From Streptomyces sp. KMM 9044 (GTDB lineage Bacteria > Actinomycetota > Actinomycetes > Streptomycetales > Streptomycetaceae): a stretch of 64,000 nucleotides of DNA. The DNA lies in NCBI RefSeq assembly GCF_024701375.2, contig NZ_CP113910.1:3782001-3846000 (forward strand), given 5' to 3'. Within the stretch, counting starts at the first letter, position 1. Each line of letters starts with the position of its first letter. Positions 62,621 to 64,000 of this stretch are shown here, in pieces. The notes under the pieces were generated by a model. The model was given only the letters and a program-made list of their open reading frames with translations. It was not told the DNA's origin and made no database searches. A program made the translations under genes and the position numbers.

Positions 62621-63439
62621 GTGCGCGCTTCGTTGCTCCAAGTCGCCGTGAACGAGGGTGAATCGGTCGAATCCCGTCGGCGCAGGGTCGCCGCTCTGGT
62701 GCGGGAGCAGGCCGGAGCCGACCTCGTCGTCCTGCCGGAACTGTGGACGACCGGCGCGTTCGCCTACGAGGACTTCGCGCACGAGGCGGAAGCCCTCGAC
62801 GGGCCGACCCGCGAGGCGATGGCCGCGGCCGCGCGCGACGCGGGCGTATGGCTGCACGCGGGATCCGTCCCGGAGCGGGGCCCCGCCGGCGGCGCTCCCC
62901 CGGTGGGTGACGGGCCGCTCCACAACACCTCGCTCGTCTTCTCCCCCGCCGGCGACCTGGCCGCCGTCTACCGCAAGATCCACCGCTTCGGCTTCGACGA
63001 GGGCGAGGCCGTGCTGATGAGTGCGGGCGACGCGCTGGTGACGGTGGAGCTGCCGCACACCACGCTCGGTGTGGCGACCTGCTACGACCTCCGCTTCCCC
63101 GAACTCTTCCGCGGTCTGGTCGACGCCGGGGCCGAGACGCTCGTCGTCCCGGCGGGCTGGCCGGACCGCCGCCGGTCCCACTGGACGCTGCTGGCGCAGG
63201 CGCGCGCCGTGGAGAACCAGGCGTTCGTCCTCGCGTGCGGAACGGCCGGGACCCACGCCGGAGTTCCGCAGGCGGGTCACTCGATCGTGGTCGACCCGTG
63301 GGGAGAGGTGCTGGCCGAGGCGGGCCCGGGCGAGCAGGTCCTCACGGTCGACTTCGACCCGGCAGAGGTCGCGAAGACCCGCGACCGGTTCCCGGCCCTC
63401 AAGGACCGCGTCCTCGGCCTGGACCGCCCGCACCGCTGA
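62621..63439 (+). CDS. Carbon-nitrogen hydrolase (nitrilase superfamily, omega-amidase-like)
   Basis: This 272-residue amidohydrolase has the Glu-Lys-Cys triad: LPELWTTG (Glu, about residue 40), YRKIHRFGFDEG (Lys, about 120) and CYDLRFPELFRG (Cys, about 154). It resembles omega-amidases, which hydrolyse 2-oxoglutaramate. The GTG at 62621 follows AGGACGG and an MDMPI-family gene is divergent upstream. No pathway partner is seen. Confidence 0.92.
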   Translation: MRASLLQVAVNEGESVESRRRRVAALVREQAGADLVVLPELWTTGAFAYEDFAHEAEALDGPTREAMAAAARDAGVWLHAGSVPERGPAGGAPPVGDGPLHNTSLVFSPAGDLAAVYRKIHRFGFDEGEAVLMSAGDALVTVELPHTTLGVATCYDLRFPELFRGLVDAGAETLVVPAGWPDRRRSHWTLLAQARAVENQAFVLACGTAGTHAGVPQAGHSIVVDPWGEVLAEAGPGEQVLTVDFDPAEVAKTRDRFPALKDRVLGLDRPHR

Positions 63440-63479
63440 GCCCGCGCCCCGGTACTGCTGAGGGCCACCCGTCGGCCGT

Positions 63480-63875
63480 CATGGCGCGGTGAACACGCTC
63501 ACGGAGCAGGGCGCGACGCTGCTCGTGCAGTTCGGGGGGCTCCTGCGCGGTCGCCGCGTAGACATTGCTGACCGGTGACCACGCCATCGACATGGCGACA
63601 ACCATGGACATCACGTCGAACGGGTCTCCGTGGCGTACCAGGCCGACGGCCTGGGCCTCGGCGACGGCGCGCAGTTTGCGGTCGTCGAGGCGGTCGGGGT
63701 CGTCGACCAGGTGGCCGGCCGGGCGTCGCTCCGGGCGTGCCCAGGTGGCCAGCCGGATGAGGTCGGGGCGGCGGAGATACTCGCCGTACAGGCGTACGGC
63801 CCAGTCCGCGAGGTCGGTGGCGTCGATCGGGACGACGTTCACGATCCGTTCCCACCGCGATCAGCAGCGCCGGGT
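63480..63875 (-). pseudogene. 3' fragment of a TetR-family regulator gene
   Basis: From the window's right edge the frame reads WERIVNVVPIDATDLADWAV, RLYGEYLRRPDLIRLATWAR, GDPFDVMSMVVAMSMAWSPV and QEPPELHEQRRALLRERVHR, the C-terminal domain of a TetR/AcrR regulator. No HTH part precedes it. At about 63870 it abuts part of a different gene in another frame, so it is a truncated remnant. Confidence 0.65.
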
Positions 63876-64000
63876 CCGCGTCGTCCCGTACGACGTCGAC
63901 GCCGTACGTCTCCCGAATGTGCCGCCAGCGCCGTGAGACCACGGCGAGCAGCTCACCGTCGTATTCCACGGCGAACTCACGGTCGAGGATCTTGCCGCTG
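63862..64000 (-). pseudogene. Internal fragment of a LURP-one-related (Tubby-like) gene
   Basis: The frame open to the window edge reads KILDREFAVEYDGELLAVVS, RRWRHIRETYGVDVVRDDAD and PALLIAVG, typical of LURP-one-related proteins found in Streptomyces. It loses homology at about 63870, where the TetR fragment begins. The upstream part is outside the window. A deletion probably fused the two. Confidence 0.6.

Overview
This window is a stretch of Streptomyces core chromosome, probably close to oriC. It is very GC-rich, starts are often GTG or TTG, and neighbouring genes repeatedly overlap by GTGA or ATGA. Two perfect copies of the Streptomyces parS 14-mer (GTTTCACGTGAAAC) and a cluster of DnaA boxes support an origin-proximal position. 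The gene order also matches what I remember of the S. coelicolor oriC flank: class E sortases, the FHA/PP2C/SEDS/PBP/PknB cluster, paa, and two bkd clusters. I see no complete insertion sequence, prophage, CRISPR array or antibiotic cluster.

Positions 1-9.7 kb: the N-terminus of a Ser/Thr kinase, an XRE-type regulator with a palindromic operator, tRNA-Ala(UGC), a parS site beside a 23-bp hairpin, a DUF5324 protein, a cyclophilin, a rhomboid protease, a DnaA-box cluster, crgA, a DUF881 protein, a decayed class E sortase, a small membrane protein, a PabA/TrpG amidotransferase and two intact class E sortases. A regulator-like pseudogene broken by short duplications follows.

Positions 9.8-18 kb: the conserved actinobacterial growth and division operon, read on the minus strand as fhaA-fhaB-pstP-ftsW/rodA-pbpA-pknB. 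It couples Ser/Thr phosphorylation to septal and apical peptidoglycan synthesis.

Positions 18.6-24.4 kb: tRNA-Leu(CAG), then a patchy region of remnants: a frameshifted gamma-butyrolactone-receptor-like TetR gene, a DUF2252 gene, a frameshifted small hypothetical gene, a J-domain protein and a rhodanese.

Positions 24.4-40 kb: aromatic and branched-chain catabolism. This block holds paaABCDE (phenylacetyl-CoA epoxidase), paaN, a 3-hydroxyacyl-CoA dehydrogenase with a co-transcribed TetR regulator (probable PaaR), an Lrp/AsnC regulator and bkd cluster 1. Three palindromes matching ACCGNNCGNNCGGT lie at the paaA, paaN/paaH and Lrp/bkd promoters, which suggests one regulon. A DUF5819/HTTM pair and a SpoU-type RNA methyltransferase sit between them.

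Positions 40-53 kb: MobA-like and MoeA molybdenum cofactor genes, a TrkA-type potassium channel whose start codon overlaps the second parS, a DrrAB-type ABC transporter, a quinone oxidoreductase, a secreted repeat-poor protein, the proteasome activator Bpa, two Ser/Thr kinases on opposite strands, and a phosphotransferase carrying a TTA (bldA) codon.

Positions 53.7-64 kb: bkd cluster 2, whose E1 alpha subunit has an unusual lysine-rich N-terminal tail, then a hypothetical protein, a D,D-carboxypeptidase, a GntR/MFS pair, a mycothiol-dependent isomerase-family protein, a nitrilase-family amidohydrolase, and a deletion scar fusing pieces of two genes at the right edge. No clearly new multi-gene system is visible. 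The best leads are the replication and segregation sites (DnaA boxes, parS), the shared PaaR-like operators, and the HTTM/DUF5819 pair.
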